Below, piece after piece: positions 1 to 14,200 of a stretch of DNA of 64,000 nt (position 1 is the first letter of the stretch; every line of letters starts with the position of its first letter). The notes below the pieces were generated by a model. That model saw only the letters and a program-made list of their open reading frames with translations. It made no database searches and was not told where the DNA came from. The position numbers and the translations under genes were made by a program. This stretch comes from Tetrahymena thermophila SB210 (Eukaryota; Ciliophora; Oligohymenophorea; Hymenostomatida; Tetrahymenidae): the NCBI RefSeq assembly GCF_000189635.1, contig NW_002476431.1, forward strand, positions 248,001-312,000, written 5' to 3'.

Positions 1-3000
1 CTATTTAGTAAAATAAACAAGGAAATATTAAAAATTAAGTTATTCCTGGATCTTCAAAAAATGTTTCAGCCCCATAAACAAACAAATCTAAGCAATCTTT
101 CAAGTAGTCATTCTCTGAGAGTATTAAATAGCTTAACGAAAATGAATAAAGAATGATAAAGAAAAATAGAATCTCGGCATTATCAGATAAAGATTAAGAT
201 ATTACTCCTAAATCGATTGTCAATAAGACTCCATTGTCAACTCAAAAAAACATTTTTAAAAATTAATAAGTTGAATCTAACAAGAATCTTTATGAAGACG
301 ACAATTTAGATTCAGAATTTAACTTAAAGATTAACAACCTATAAATTCCCAAAGGTGCTTTTATAATTGTTAATGGTAACACTGCTTCAGGAAAAACAGC
401 TTTGTTGAAGACATTTCTTTCTGAAATGAATGTAACTGAATTGGATGAATCACTAAATTCCTCTTTGAAAGTCTAAGGTTCTTTAGCATACGTCTCTTAA
501 AATTAATGGCTTTATGATTCAAGTTTACGTTCAAATATACTTTTCCATGCTCCCTTTGATAGGAAATACTATAGGGCATGCATATTTGCTTCATGTCTCC
601 ATGATGATATTTCTAAATTTGAAGATTTTGATTTATACGAAGTAGGAATAAATGGTAAATTAATATTTTATTTAATTTTTTAAAGAGCTTTTTTTAATAA
701 TATTCAAAAGGAAGTAAGCTAAGTGGAGGCTAGTAGTAAAGAGTTTGTATAGCTAGAGCTTTATATAGCAAAAAGGACATTTATCTGCTTGACAATATTT
801 TTAGCTCAGTTGATATTGACGTCGCTGATCACATATTTAAATTCGGTTTAAGAAGTCTTTTAAGAGATAAAACAGTTATATTATCTTCAAACACAATTAG
901 ATACAACTAATACGCTGACTATATAATAAATATTACTGACTAAAATGAAGTATTCATTATGGAAAATTAGTAAAAGATCGATCTTCAATTTAATGAACAT
1001 GTAGATCTGAATATTGTCAAAATATCTGATTCAACTGTAATTCGTAAAAATATAATCAATTAGGTAAATTATTTATTTACTTTTACATAAAAAAAAATAA
1101 TTTATTATTTACATAAATTGAATTTATTTTTTTAGATATAAAGCAACAACAATGTGCTTGAGCTATAAAATTAGCCTAATAATTAAAATGATCAGTAAAA
1201 AGCAGAAGAGGATGAAATACATTTAAGGTTAGAACCAAGAGAAAAAGGACTTATTGATAATAAAGTTATTTGGCTTTATGTTAAAAATATTGGATGGTTT
1301 TTTATATTCATGATTATGTTATCTTTGATATTAATGTAATTCTCTTAAAATTATTATTATGTCTGGCTTAAAGATTACGTTAATGGTTCATAGGTTTTCA
1401 TGCTTGGAGATACAGAAAATAAGTTTATTATTACCTTAATTGCACTAAGTGTTTTTAACTTGTTTGTGACTCTTTTTCGTGCATTTTCATTCGCTTATGG
1501 AAACTTAATTTCTAGTTAATCAATTTTTCTTTTGCTAACTTCTACAGTTCTATTTTAAAAAGCTAGTTTTTTTATGAAGCACTCTATTGGAGCCATTATT
1601 TCAAGATTTGCTGGAGATACTGCAGCTGTTGACTATTCAATATCTTTTAACTTAAATATATTGCTAAAAATATTTTTTACAATTCTAGGTTCTTTTTTAG
1701 TTATTGCTAGTCAAATGCCACTTACACTTGTTATTATAGCAATTATACTCATTTTTTATTACTTTATTTAAGCGAAGTACAGATAATCATCCAGAGAAAT
1801 TAAAAGATTAGATTCAGCCAATACTTCTGCTATGCTAACTCATATAAATGAATCAGCGTTTGGCATTTAAATAATTAGAGCTTTTGACTTAGAAGCAATT
1901 TTTAACAAAAGGTTTTTCATTCATATGAAAAACTGTTCCACAACTAATGTACTTTTATCGGTTTTAGGTATTTGGTTTTCAATAAGATTATAAATTTTAA
2001 GTCTTCTGCTTACGTTTTCTCTCTTAGTTTATACTTGTGCTTCTGTCTTTTTTTATGATTTCTTTTAGAAATATGCCTTTTTGTTGCAAGTTGATGCAAA
2101 TACTTTAGGACTTTGTTTAGTATATAGCATTGAAATAACAAATTTGTTGAGAAATCTAATTCTAACTTTAACAGAAACAGAAAAAGAATTTATCTGTCTT
2201 GAGAGAATAAATCAATACATTGATGAAGGAGATGAAGATTCAAAAAGAACAAAAGAATAAGAAAGCAAATCTTTATTGTAGAATAGTCTACTCAGAAGAA
2301 AGATTATGAATGATTTCGCTGTTGAATTTCATGAAGTATATATGGCATATGATTAATAGTCTGATAAAGACAAAAATTAACAAGATTAACAGTAATCACC
2401 ATTTGTATTGAAAGGATTATCACTTCAAATAGAAAAAGGGAAAAAATATGGCATTATAGGAAAGACAGGTAAATTAACATCACTTTTATAAAAACTTAAT
2501 TGTAATTTATGTATTTACAAATAAAAGGAAGTGGTAAAAGCAGTATTTTAAATTGCCTTTTGAAGATATATGATTACTAAGATGGAGAGATATATGTAAA
2601 TGGAGAGAATATTAAATTCATGAAAGATGAGTATCTCTCTTCTTTAATTTCTATTATTCCTTAGCATGGATTCCTTTACAGTGGTACTGTCAAAGAGAAT
2701 GTAGATCCTTTGGATAAGTATTCTGATATGTAGATATTTAAGATATTTTAATAGCTTGATTTATAAAAGTCTAAATTGGCTAACTTAAACTTTAAAATTG
2801 AAGAAGGAGGAAAAAATATTTCTGAAGGCGAGAAGCAATAAATAAGTTTAATTAGAGCTATACTTTAAAATAAACAAATAATTTGCTTTGATGAAGCTAC
2901 ATCTAATTTAGATGAATAAAATGAAATCATGATAGAAAAGTATTTAGATGGACTAAAAAACAAAACAGTAATTTTAATTACTCATAATCCAAGAATATTA

Positions 3001-3123
3001 AGTAAATTCGATGCTATATACATCATAGAAGAAGGATAAGCCATAAAAACGAGTTTCTAAGATCTATTATTAGATATTCAAAATAATCATAATGATTTTG
3101 AATAAGTAGATTAAAATTTTTGA
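1..3123 (+). CDS. ABC transporter, ABCC/MRP type (5' end outside window)
   Basis: Membrane exporter of the ABCC class, presumably moving organic anions or conjugates by ATP hydrolysis. The frame is open at base 1, so the first membrane domain lies outside. NBD1 has Walker A GNTASGKT (about 375-400), signature LSGGQQQR (about 719-742) and a Walker-B-like IYLLDN. The second membrane domain spans roughly 1270-2200 with several hydrophobic helices. NBD2 has Walker A GKTGSGKS split by an intron, an unusual signature SEGEKQQ and Walker B ICFDEATSNLDE. Introns are placed at 655-710, 1064-1135 and 2469-2527, each restoring the frame. Stop TGA at 3121-3123. NBD1 has Asn where the catalytic Glu sits and NBD2 keeps Glu, so only one composite ATP site is probably hydrolytic, as is usual for ABCC. 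Family call is strong; substrate is unknown. Confidence 0.92.
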
Positions 3124-3779
3124 ATTATTAATTATATAACTAAAAAAAATTAATTATTAGTTTTAAAATCTATTCAATATTTCTATTTTTTTAAATACTG
3201 TTTAATATAATTTTTTCCGACTAATAAAGCTTACACTAAAATATATGTAAATTTAACTTTATTTTATATAAAAAGAAAATAAAATAAAAATTTAGATTAC
3301 AAATACTGTAAATTGAATATAACTATTATTTTAAATAGTTTAACCTTTCTCAAATATTTATTTATTTACATAAGATTTGAAAAAATCTTAGTTTTAGTAA
3401 AAAAATTACAAAAAAATAAACTTCTACAATAATTTCGAGTTTATTTAATATTGATAATAATAAAATAATTTCATAATTAATGAAATAATAATTAAAAAAA
3501 ATAAAAAATTAATAGATTAATTATATCCTTAAATTTAAAAAATAAATAAATAAATATGTTACTTATCTTAATTACAAAAAAGTGATATTTATTTATTAAA
3601 TTTGTTTTATAAATAACAAGAATTATTTGTTCATATGCTTCTATTTAGATCCTTTATATCAAAAATTATCTGTAAGATAAGTTAAAATTTTTAAAAAAAA
3701 TTAAAATAGAAAAGATTGAGCAATATATATTTGTATTGGGTCTTTATTAGAAAAAATTAATTGTTAAAATATTAGCAAA
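3124..3779. other. AT-rich intergenic spacer
   Basis: About 650 bp of A/T-rich DNA between two genes on the plus strand. It must hold the 3' flank of the ABC gene and the promoter of the next gene. I see no ORF with coding character under the ciliate code, no repeat and no RNA gene. Confidence 0.6.
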
Positions 3780-6700
3780 ATGGTAGGTTTTCACAATTTA
3801 GTTATTTAAATAATTATAATATTACTTTTAGAGCAGCAACTTTACTGCTCATTCGACCATTTAGCTAAATTTTATAATTAAAATAATGATACAACCATGC
3901 ATACATTTTAGTAATCAACTATTAAAAAAAGAAACTTATAATCAACTGCATAATCATGTCAAACATCATCAACTTTTACTAATCCACCATTTATTGTGAA
4001 TCCTTTAGCTATATCTTTATATACACAAGACCAGGTATTTATTGTTTTATCATGAGAGAATTTTAATTTTTATTTTTTTTATTTTTTAAGATAAATAGCA
4101 GTTAAAGTTAGTTAGAACTTGGCAATATCATTTTTAACTTTGTAAATATTGAATTAACTTAATTCATTATTGACTATTTCTTAATAAATATTAGACTGCC
4201 TAATCAATAGCTAATATAACAATAGATATAAGATAAATGTTTTATTATAATACTACGCAAGGTACTTAGCTAACATATGGACAGGATTGGTAGGTAAATT
4301 CAATTTTATTTTTTATATTAATTTTTAGTTATTAATAAAAATTTTAGTATTGCATATTGTTGAATTAAACATTAAGCGTATCTGATTGTAGTGCAGGTTG
4401 TCTCGCCTTGCCATAAACATTTACAAATTAAATGGCTCTTAACGTTAATATTCACAGATTTAGCTTGTATTCTATGATAGATTAATAACTAACAATACTA
4501 GCTTTAATAAATAATCCTCAGTATTAAAGTATAAGGTATATTTATTTTTACATTTTTAAGTGTTTTGTGATATATATAAGTAGTACAGAAAAGTAGAAAT
4601 TAATTTGGATTTGCTTAATTGAAATATGATAAATATAAATAAATAAATAACAAAAAACTTGGAAAATATATCTAAGAAACATAACAAGTTACTTATTCTT
4701 TAAATATGTTTTAATACATTTAAGATTTCGAATTATAATTAAAATAAATTTTCTAATTAAATATAAGATTAAATTTATTAAACACTGTGAGTCTTAGCTT
4801 GTCATAACCTAATAGAGCTGTATATAATTAAAATGTATCATTTGCTTTTTATATAAGTTCATCATAAATTGCTGTGCCTGTAAACTCTATACCACTCAAC
4901 AGGTAAGGTCAAGCCAATAACTATCTACTTAGCTATCAACAAAATTATTTTAACAACTTTACTATCAATAATACTAATTTAACAGGTAATCCCTCAACAA
5001 CAACTCCGAGCTAATATTATCTGTCTCTAAATGGTATGTTTATGCCTTATATTCCTTATTTCAGTAATTGTAGATCTTTTGGAAGTATGGGTTTTTTGTA
5101 TGAAATAACTGAAAATTAGAATAATTGCAATTTAGTAGATCCTTCTGAAGTTAAAGTTGTAAATTAATTCAAATTTGGTGATGTTCCGCATAGCGATGAG
5201 TGTTCACACATATTGTATGATTGTGTACTTGATGAGTATTTAAATTATAATTTTATCACAAATACTTGGCTTTAATAAAATGTGAGAACAACTATATTTT
5301 AAATGACTCCTCAACCAATTTATTATGATTAGAATGACCTAAATAACTAAGCTTACAACTCAAACTATTTAGCTAATGTTTTAACATTAAATGTAATTCC
5401 TAATGGCTAATTACCAACTAAAATTGTGTTTTAAATTGGGTATTACTAGGTAAACTAATATTAATCTTTTTAATAGATCCTAATGTGTTTATTTGAAATT
5501 AAATTAATAGGTTACTCCCACTGTAAAGTAAATAATTATTGGAAAAATATGGTTTGAAAATTTTGTTAAACCTTCTAACGACTAAGCAAATGGTGTTGAA
5601 CCTTTTAATTACTAGCTTGATTTCTCTTTTCATAGTATGAATTAATCAGAGCTTACAATAAACTATGCTCTAAGTATCTGGGTCTATATCTTTATGTATA
5701 TGATTTGTGGATCAGTAAGCTTAACTTCTGTATGCGTGTTTGCCGGATATCATCTTTTATTCAGAAGGTAGAATTATTAAATTAACTAATTAATAAATAT
5801 TTAATTTAATAAAATTTCACTAGATGCAATTAAAAAATATTTTTTCGTTTCATAAATTTTTTTTTCTTTTTTGTTATCTATAAATTAATAAAATTTATAT
5901 GTCAGTCAATATTGACTGACACTGACAGGATTTTTCAAAGTATTTTTATTTTAAAAAGTTTGCAAATTATCTATTAAAAGTTTATTATTATTTTATTTTA
6001 AGCTTTATTAAAAAATTTTTTTAAATTAAAATAAAGGTAAAAAAGTAAAATTAAAACAAACATAAAATAGTGCTTAAAAGTCTTTTATCCAGGAGCATTA
6101 TTTGGTATATACTTACCAATGATTCCTGTCGCTATGATATTAACATTGAATCTTCTATTGATGGGTGGGTAGATGTGGTTATACCCATTTAACATTTACA
6201 ATTGCAATCCATAAGCAGGAAATTGCTAATTATCAATTTTCGATACTATGACTAATTTATCACTTACTGATCCAGGATTACCAAATTTAAGAAAAGGTAG
6301 ATTTGGGCTCTCTCTCTTAGTTATAGGATTATATATGATGATACTATGTGCAAATTTAATTGTACCTAAAAGCAAGAATAAAGTCGATAAAAAATAAGGT
6401 TAGGTATCTTTTGATGGTAATGTTTGGTTTAAAAGAATGTGGGAAATTTCAAAATATATGTTTTTTTACTTGGGTGTTGTAGTGATAATGGAGATTATAA
6501 TTTATTGGTCTCTCTCTAATAATTTTGGTAATAATACTTGGTACTATCTTTGCACTCTAAAAGTTGTAGGAATGGTTTGTGAAAGATTAGGAGTTGTTTT
6601 TTTTTAAAAATTCATATTATCTTCTCCTATTGCATTTGCTATGGATCACATTCTAGATGTGGCAACATTAGGAGCTAATGACTATTTGGCTTTTCTACTT

Positions 6701-9700
6701 TCTTTTTTCTTAGAACAAGGAATTTAAATGTATGAAAGAACTTATGTTAATGTGATAGTTGAAGAAGTAGAAGACTTTATATGGGAGACCTACTGCCAAG
6801 TAAAAGGCATTCTTGTTTCGTAAAAATTAATTAATATTTATTCATTGTTTATTATAAAAAATTTAAAATTAAAATTATTATTGAAATAAATTAATTATTC
6901 AAAATCTATCAATTAAATTAAAAATAAATCTAAATAAAAGAGCTTGGGAAAAATACCAAAGTGAAGATAACTTTGATAATTCAGATGCTTTTACTATTGG
7001 AGATAGGCAGGGTAATTTTCAATTTAATTTATTTATCTATTTTTATTAATAGTATTTCTTTTCTTTTTAAAGAGTTTGATTAAATTTCTGAAAGTAATTC
7101 AAACATCATCTTGTCAGAAAATTTGGATGAGAGTGTTGATTCTAATTTTGTTCTTGATAATTCATTTGAGAATATTCCAAAAGAAGTATAGAAAGTGACT
7201 GTTTAAAAAAAATTGCAACAAGAATCAAATAACATCGCTAATCAACAGCTTAAGTTTGATGGGAATGAGGAATCTTTTGATGAAGAAAGGGATTGTGATG
7301 AATTCGAAAGTATTTTCTCCAGTAACTTGTAATATAAGAAAGATAAAAAGTAGTATGAAAGAATTTAAAAATAAGAAATTAAAAGAGATGATTAAGCTAA
7401 AAAGTAAAAAGAAAAGATTTAAAAGCATAAGCATAAGCATAAATAAAAGGAAGAGATAGATACTAAATCTTTTAAATGCATAGAAAGGTATGGAGAGTTT
7501 TTTAATGGTATGCTAGGTCCTTTACTTTTGGTAAAATTACTCATATAATTTCAAAATGAATTAGTTTATTTTTATATATTATTTATTAGCCTATTACAAC
7601 TCTAGAATCTTGGCTTTTTTATAATTAAATTGATCTAGCAAATAATTACAATATTTAACAGCAGTTCTATATTATTTACTTTGTTTATACTCTTGTAATA
7701 TTACCATTCCGTTTAGCTATTGATATAGTATACTACCATCTTTGGATTGTATATCATGATATTGACTTTCTTCCTTATGCAACAAAGTGCAAATAGAGAT
7801 TCGAAAATAGAAGGTATCAAATTCAAAATTAATTTAACTTACTAATAAATTCTCAATATTTCGTTTTAAAATATGTTTAGCTCAAAGAACAATTTATAAT
7901 TTTTTATTCATGCTTAATTAAAAATAAATGATATTTTAGACATAAAAACTTAAATATTAATAAATATTTTGTTTATGGAAAATAAGTTATTATATATTAA
8001 ATCTCCATAAATATTTAAAAAATCAATGCTTTTGACATTTATTTTAAATTAAAATTAAATTATTTTTTACATAGAAAAGTATGGAAAGCTGATCAAACAA
8101 CAAGTGAAAGCGATAACGATAAGAATAATTAACAAGATAAAAATAATAACAGCAGTTAAAAATAAGAAAAAGAATCAAAAGAAAGAGAAGAAGAATAAGA
8201 GTTCAAAGATATAGATAAATGGTGCTATTCTTCATAATATTATTTTGTGTCATCCCTATTTTTGATTGGCATGATGTAATGTGTGCTTGGCTTATATGAA
8301 ATAACTTTTACAAATTATGGTATATTTGGAGATAGAATGCTTGTACCTATTATATTACTTTGGGTATCTTTGTGCTTTGTAGTGCATTAATTGTGTTTAT
8401 TCTTAGGAAGAATATTAGGTATATGGAAAATCAAAGTTAAATAAGAGAATCCAGCTTAAAATAACACTAATGATGAATAACCAAAGAGTAATTCAAATTA
8501 AGAATAATAGGAAGATGATATAGAAAAAAATATTGAGCTTGCTCATCAAAAGAATGTAATTCTAACCCAAAGAGAAAAGTAATTTTAATTAATTTAAATA
8601 TTTTAATACTTGAATTTTTTATTTATAAAAAAAGGGAAAAAGGTAAAAAATTAAATTGCTTCTGCATTGAATAAATTTAAAATCTAAGTTTAAATTTAAT
8701 TTTATTTTTTTAAAAAAATAGAAAAAAAAAGTATTTTTAAAAAACTGGCTTAAAATCTAGAAAAAACTTAGTTTGAAAATTAGCATTTCAGAAAAAATTT
8801 CATATTATCGAATAAATTATGGCTAAAAAATAATATTAAAAATATTTTAGACAAGGAAACCAAAAAAAAGTAAATTAGTTATTTCAACAAATTATTTAAT
8901 TTAATCTATGTATCACTTAATTTATAAAAGGTACAGAGATTAAATTATTGAATAAATGGAAAGTATAGATGTTAAACTATAATAGAGAAGAAATATGAAA
9001 AAGTTTTTGCTGATGAGAAAACTAAAAGGTACAAAAAAGAAATCTTTTTTGATTGATAATAATGAAGATTATGAAGAAACTAAATTGATTAATAAAAATA
9101 AAAAAGATTTAAAAAGACTAAATAGTCAAAAAAGCTATTAAGATGATTAAAGTGATATCGAATTTGATATTTTATATGACATTTATTAGTAAGATTTATT
9201 ACTTGAAGGCGAAAGAAGAGATAGCTTTAGTAAATTTGAAGCTATGGTGTAACCAAACCGCCCAACGGAAATTCCTTATTCAGTTAAAACTATTTTAAGA
9301 TATTGGCTTTATAGGAGTAGAAATTATAGTAAAGCTTGTAGCTTAGTTGGTAAATTATTATTAGTTAAGAATATTTTTTATTTAATTTAAAATGCTTATA
9401 ATTTATTTACAATAGGTGGAATTTATGATAGAAATTTAAAGAAATATTGCTAATTTTGTGGCAACACTTGGGGATTAATTTGTTAATCTGAACAAAATGT
9501 TGAAGATCTATTTCAAATTTTTATAAAAAGTAAAAATTAAAAAAATATTTTCACTGATAAGTAAAAAGATAGTTGGTAGGATTTTTTTTAAGAGAATTGT
9601 AACTTTAGAACTGAGTGTTTGGAATGCAATCAAGTTATGATCTAAGAATATTTTAAGTAAAATTTTAGATTTTCTATAATACAGATAAAAAATTTACTTA

Positions 9701-10822
9701 AAAAATAGGTAAATAAAGTCAAAAGAATAAAATGAAAAGACAAGGAAAGAAAGCACCAATTTGTTTGAAAATAGAAATTCTAATGGCTATTTTAATTTTC
9801 TTTTTGATGATCAGCTTAAAAATGACCAATAAACAAATTAAATATTACAAAATATAAGTTTTTAAAATGCTGGTAATAAATAGATATAAAATACAATTTT
9901 ACCTATTTCTAATGATGAAGAAACAAACAAAGATGATTATGATTTAGAAAACTTAAAAAATTACTAAGTTTCCAATAAATAAAATAATATTAGACATAAA
10001 TATGTAAGACAAAGTAGCATAAATAAGCCTTTACACAAGGTATCAAATCCTTTGCTTAATAGTTAAGATACAATAACAGGAAGTCAATTAAATATCAACA
10101 AGTCATCTTCAAAAATTCCATTTATAACTTAATAAACTAATATTAGTAATATTTAATCTCAAAATGGTGAAGAAGATAGTTAAAACGAAGAAGAAGAACA
10201 AAAATAAAATATATAAAAACATATTTAAAAAGAGCAATAATCTTTGTCTTATAATACTATTAACACTAATAATCCTCAGAAATAATCTTAAAACTTAGGG
10301 AGTAGTGATATATTATAAGTAAGACTAAGAAATTTCAGTGATTTTGAAGAACAAGCTGAGGAATCACCAAATATAAGCAACTTAAAATATAATTTAGATA
10401 AATCAGATGATGAAGAATTAAGCAGATAGAATACTGAAAGAGGACTCTTAACAAAAAATAACTTAGTAAGTTAAAACTAGCTAAAAATATCACTTAATCG
10501 TCTCAAAAGCTAGCAAACAAATGAGTTAGAAAACTTACTGTAAAATACTTAAAACGCTTAAAAAGGCAATTTAAGAGATATTGTGCCTGCAAGAAATAGA
10601 GGTATAAGTGAATATAGTGATATTAAAGTTATATCATATAATACAAGCCCCTAATCACTTATTTAAGTGCCAACTCCTCTTTAGTAGATAGAAATGCCAT
10701 AAATATACCCAGATTTAAAATCAAAACTTGTCGAATTTTGCATTTTATGGAAAAATATTGCAAAAAAAAACATTGAGTCGAGAAAATAAAAATAAATTAA
10801 TTTTTATCAATAAAATAATTGA
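3780..10822 (+). CDS. Large multi-pass membrane protein with signal peptide and long cytosolic tail, family not recognised
   Basis: Starts MVGFHNLVIQIIIILLLEQQ, a good signal peptide. An ectodomain of several hundred residues with scattered Cys and N-glycosylation-type sites follows (for example PYFSNCRSFGSMGF near 5050). About seven or eight hydrophobic segments lie between 5640 and 8410. The rest is a long polar Gln/Asn/Lys-rich tail with a KHKHKHK run near 7425 and a possible zinc cluster (CQFCG ... ECLEC, about 9448-9623). Many short introns are needed (for example 4035-4090, 4142-4194, 8643-8721), plus a longer one at about 5769-6070. The frame is open through to TGA 10820-10822. Joining everything into one gene rests on frame continuity; a split near 8580-8720 is possible because that junction is the least clear. 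Role unknown. Confidence 0.6.
5900..5921. repeat. 22-bp perfect palindrome inside a long intron
   Basis: The half-site TGTCAGTCAAT is followed directly by its reverse complement, giving a perfect 22-bp dyad. It lies in the roughly 300-bp intron of the large membrane-protein gene. A further TGACAG copy follows at 5923-5928. It is GC-richer than its surroundings. It could be a protein-binding site, an RNA hairpin in the intron or a relic of an excised element; nothing in the sequence decides between these. Confidence 0.7.
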
Positions 10823-11246
10823 AATTTGTTTGAACATTTATTTCCTTATTTGTGAGAGTATTTTTAATTACCATTTTTACTAATTTAAAAACCCTTTTTA
10901 TTTTTAAAATTTCAATGAAGATTTTGGAACAAAAAATGAATAAATAAATGAGGGTTGGTGTAATAGGATAGTTTGATATTATTTTTTATTAAAATAATGA
11001 AAATTAAAGTATTTTCATAATTTTAAATTAAAAAATAGAAAAAGTAAAATAAATCAAAAGATAAATCTTAAAAATTGCATACATAAATTTAGAATTAAAA
11101 TCTTCAATTTATGTTCATTAAGCTTACAAAAATAGAAATTTATTTATTTACATACATATATAATTTCCTAATTAATTTACATTTATAAATTTATATATAT
11201 GAATTTTTATGATGGAAAAATACTTTAAATTTTTTTTGTTTATTAC
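10823..11246. other. Convergent intergenic spacer
   Basis: Tail-to-tail spacer between the membrane-protein gene and the Ca2+-ATPase gene. It is A/T-rich and should contain the 3' ends of both transcripts. No ORF, repeat or RNA gene is evident. Confidence 0.6.
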
Positions 11247-14200
11247 TCACTCGACAGGCCCAGCCTATTCTATAAATTAATTTTAGTAATTTTTACTTCC
11301 AGATTAATTTTGAGGTCCAAATTTAGTAAATTGCTGTGACATACGTTAACCTCCAAAATTAGAAGCCTTTAATTCAAAAGACTTACCTCTTTTATAATTT
11401 AAGACACTACCTTTCCTATTAATATCTATTACAGTTTCCTTATTACCAAGCTAAGGAAATAGTCTATCTGGAATAAGCTTTATAATAATTGCCCAAAAAT
11501 TACAGCTTACTCCAAATCCAATACAAATTAACCATTATTACCAAGTGAGTCCATATTTATAAACATAGAGAGCTCTAAAGCCCCAAGTAACAAATATAAA
11601 TTAAAACACTATAATTATGATCAAGATTACAAAGAAAAGAGGGCTATTTTTAAATAAAAGTAACTTAAATTTTAAATTCAATTAATAAATAGAAATATAA
11701 ATAGATAAATAAATAGTTACTTGCTGAGGATATTGCTAAAGATGTTAAATTCATCATCAATTTTTCTTGCATTTAAAAAGTTAAAAAACTAAAGTAAAAC
11801 AAATGTATTAAAGAGAACTGTGAAATGTCTTGATGGTGTACAGTTTTCTAATGCAAGCTTTTTACTGTAGTCGTCAGCATCACCAGAGTAAGTACGTAAA
11901 CGACCACTATGAGCAAGTGTTTTTTCTGAATTACTGTATTTGTAATTTTGTACAAATACTATATCTTCAGGTCTTGTTGATGTATCAAAATCGTCACTAT
12001 ATTCTGGAATAAAATATTCACCTGCAAATGCAATCGTACATATAATAGCTAATTGCCAAATGCTCTAGAAAATAATATGTTTTAGCATTTTCCTAGAGAT
12101 AATATAATCATTTCTTGAATGAGGAGGGCGCAAGAGTAGTTTCTATTATGGAGGTTCAGTAGCTAAGGCTAATGAAGCAAATGTATCCATAATAAGATTA
12201 ACCCAAAGCATTTAAATAGGTTAAAGTAATTCTTGCTATTTATTTTACAAAAATATAATTTTTTAAATTTAATTTATTCGATTATATAAACTTACTTTTA
12301 TGACTGCGCCACCAATTAAGGTTACGAAGACAGCAACTATATTAACTGTTAGTTAAAATTGCAAGAATTTTCTAATGCTATCATAAATATTTCTTCCCCA
12401 TAAGACTGCTTAGACGATAGAACTAAAATTATCGTCAGTTAAGATAATGTCAGCTGCATTTTTAGCAACTTAAGTTCCTGCCTTGCCCTTTTATTTTCAA
12501 AATATATTTAATTAAAATTAGGAAACTTTTTTTTTACCATAGCAAATCCGACATCTGCTTTTTTTAAAGCAGGTGCATCATTTGAGCCATCACCAGTAAC
12601 AGCTACAACATTACCATTCTCCATCAAACCAACTACTAAAGTGTACTTGTCTTCAGGGGCAGATCTTGCCATAACTGCCAGACGAGGATATATTTTTTTA
12701 AACTCTTCTTAGTTAGCTACAGTATCAATTCTTAAATCTTTTTTTGCTATATCAGCTGTTCTTTTATCACGAGGGCAAGGGCAAACTGCAATCCTGCATT
12801 TAGAACAAACAACTCCTCCAGTTAATTTTATAAATTCCTTTCCTTCTAATACTAAATCAAGCCCAAGTTCTTCTTGAATAATACCGCATTTATTAGCAAT
12901 AGCTCTTGCAGTAATTTTGTTATCGCCTGTCACCATTCTCACATGAATTTTTGCTTATTTACCTTTTTTATTAATTATTTCATTATCTGATTAAACTATT
13001 TGTTAAATAAAATACATTTAGCAACAGCCAAAGGAACTTCCGGCCTTAAAACATCCTCAATACCCAAAACACCTATTAATATTAAGTTAGATTTTTCGAT
13101 TTCTCTAACGTTCATATTGTCCTTTGAATTGATATCATCGTTGGGATAAACCTAAATTAATAAAAGGAGGGAAATATTTTTTTAAAAATGAATTAGACTT
13201 AAATTGTTTACCTATTTATAAGCAATACCGATTGTTCTCAAACCTTTTTCTGCCATTTAAATAATAGCTTTTTAAATAGAGTCTCTTAATGTTGTATCGA
13301 TAGGGACTATTTAGTTTGTATCCCATCTATATAGTTGATTACAACAAGAAGTTATAATTTCTGAAGCACCTTTAATAAGCATTCTATGAGAGTTATTAAA
13401 CATAATAATTTTAGACATTCTTTTTCTTTAAGATGAAAAAGGGATGTAAGCTATTTCTTGATACTTCGATCTTTCTTGCAAGTAATTGATATTGCATTTT
13501 TTCAAGAATTTTATCATAGCTTATTCTGTAGCATCACCTTAAGGAGGATCTAAAGAAGCTGTAGAGTTGACTGCTGTAGCTTAAATAAAAATTTCTTATG
13601 CAGCAGCAGGTATATATTCTTAGAGGTTGGATTAGAGTTTCATATCAGTATTTAGCTAAATAAAATTGTTACCGAAATTCCACAGTGTTGTAACATACAT
13701 AATATTTTGTGTTAAAGTACCTTTTTTATACATTATTATTATTATTATTTAAATTAGCATGCAATAATAAACAGAAAGTATAAATTTTACCAGTTTTATC
13801 AGAGCAAATGTTGTTTGCTCCTCCCATAGTCTCACAAGCCTACATTTTTCTAACAAGATTCTTATCTTTAAGCATTTTAGAAGTAGAAAACGCTAATGAT
13901 AAAGTAACTGATAGAGGCAAACCCTCAGGGATAGCAACTACAACTACAGTAACACCTATAATAAGGAAATTAATCATTTCAATAACATTATCTGAGCTAA
14001 AGCTATCTTCTTATATTCTCTCAACTGTAAATCTAATTAACAGAATCAATACAATAAGGAGAGCAGAATATAACCCAAACTTTCCGATGTCATCAGCTAT
14101 TGTTTCAAGTTTTTATTATAGAGGACTTTTCGATTCGTCTTAAGATTTAAGAATTTCTTCTATTTTTCCTGAAGTAGAATGAGGACCAACCACAATGGCT

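Noticed and set aside
7225..7459. Overlapping short ORFs on both strands
   Set aside because: They are other-frame shadows of the Lys/Gln-rich tail of the large membrane protein, whose real frame here reads KHKHKHKQKEEID.
3780..10822. Assignment of the large membrane protein to meckelin/TMEM67
   Set aside because: The overall layout is similar, but the sequence motifs I know from meckelin are absent.
12709..12942. Short minus-strand ORF with [17 protein letters not shown] as a separate gene
   Set aside because: It is one exon of the Ca2+-ATPase, cut off only because TAA/TAG were read as stops.
13808..14143. 111-codon plus-strand ORF
   Set aside because: Antisense to the Ca2+-ATPase exon that contains [14 protein letters not shown] and the fourth membrane helix.
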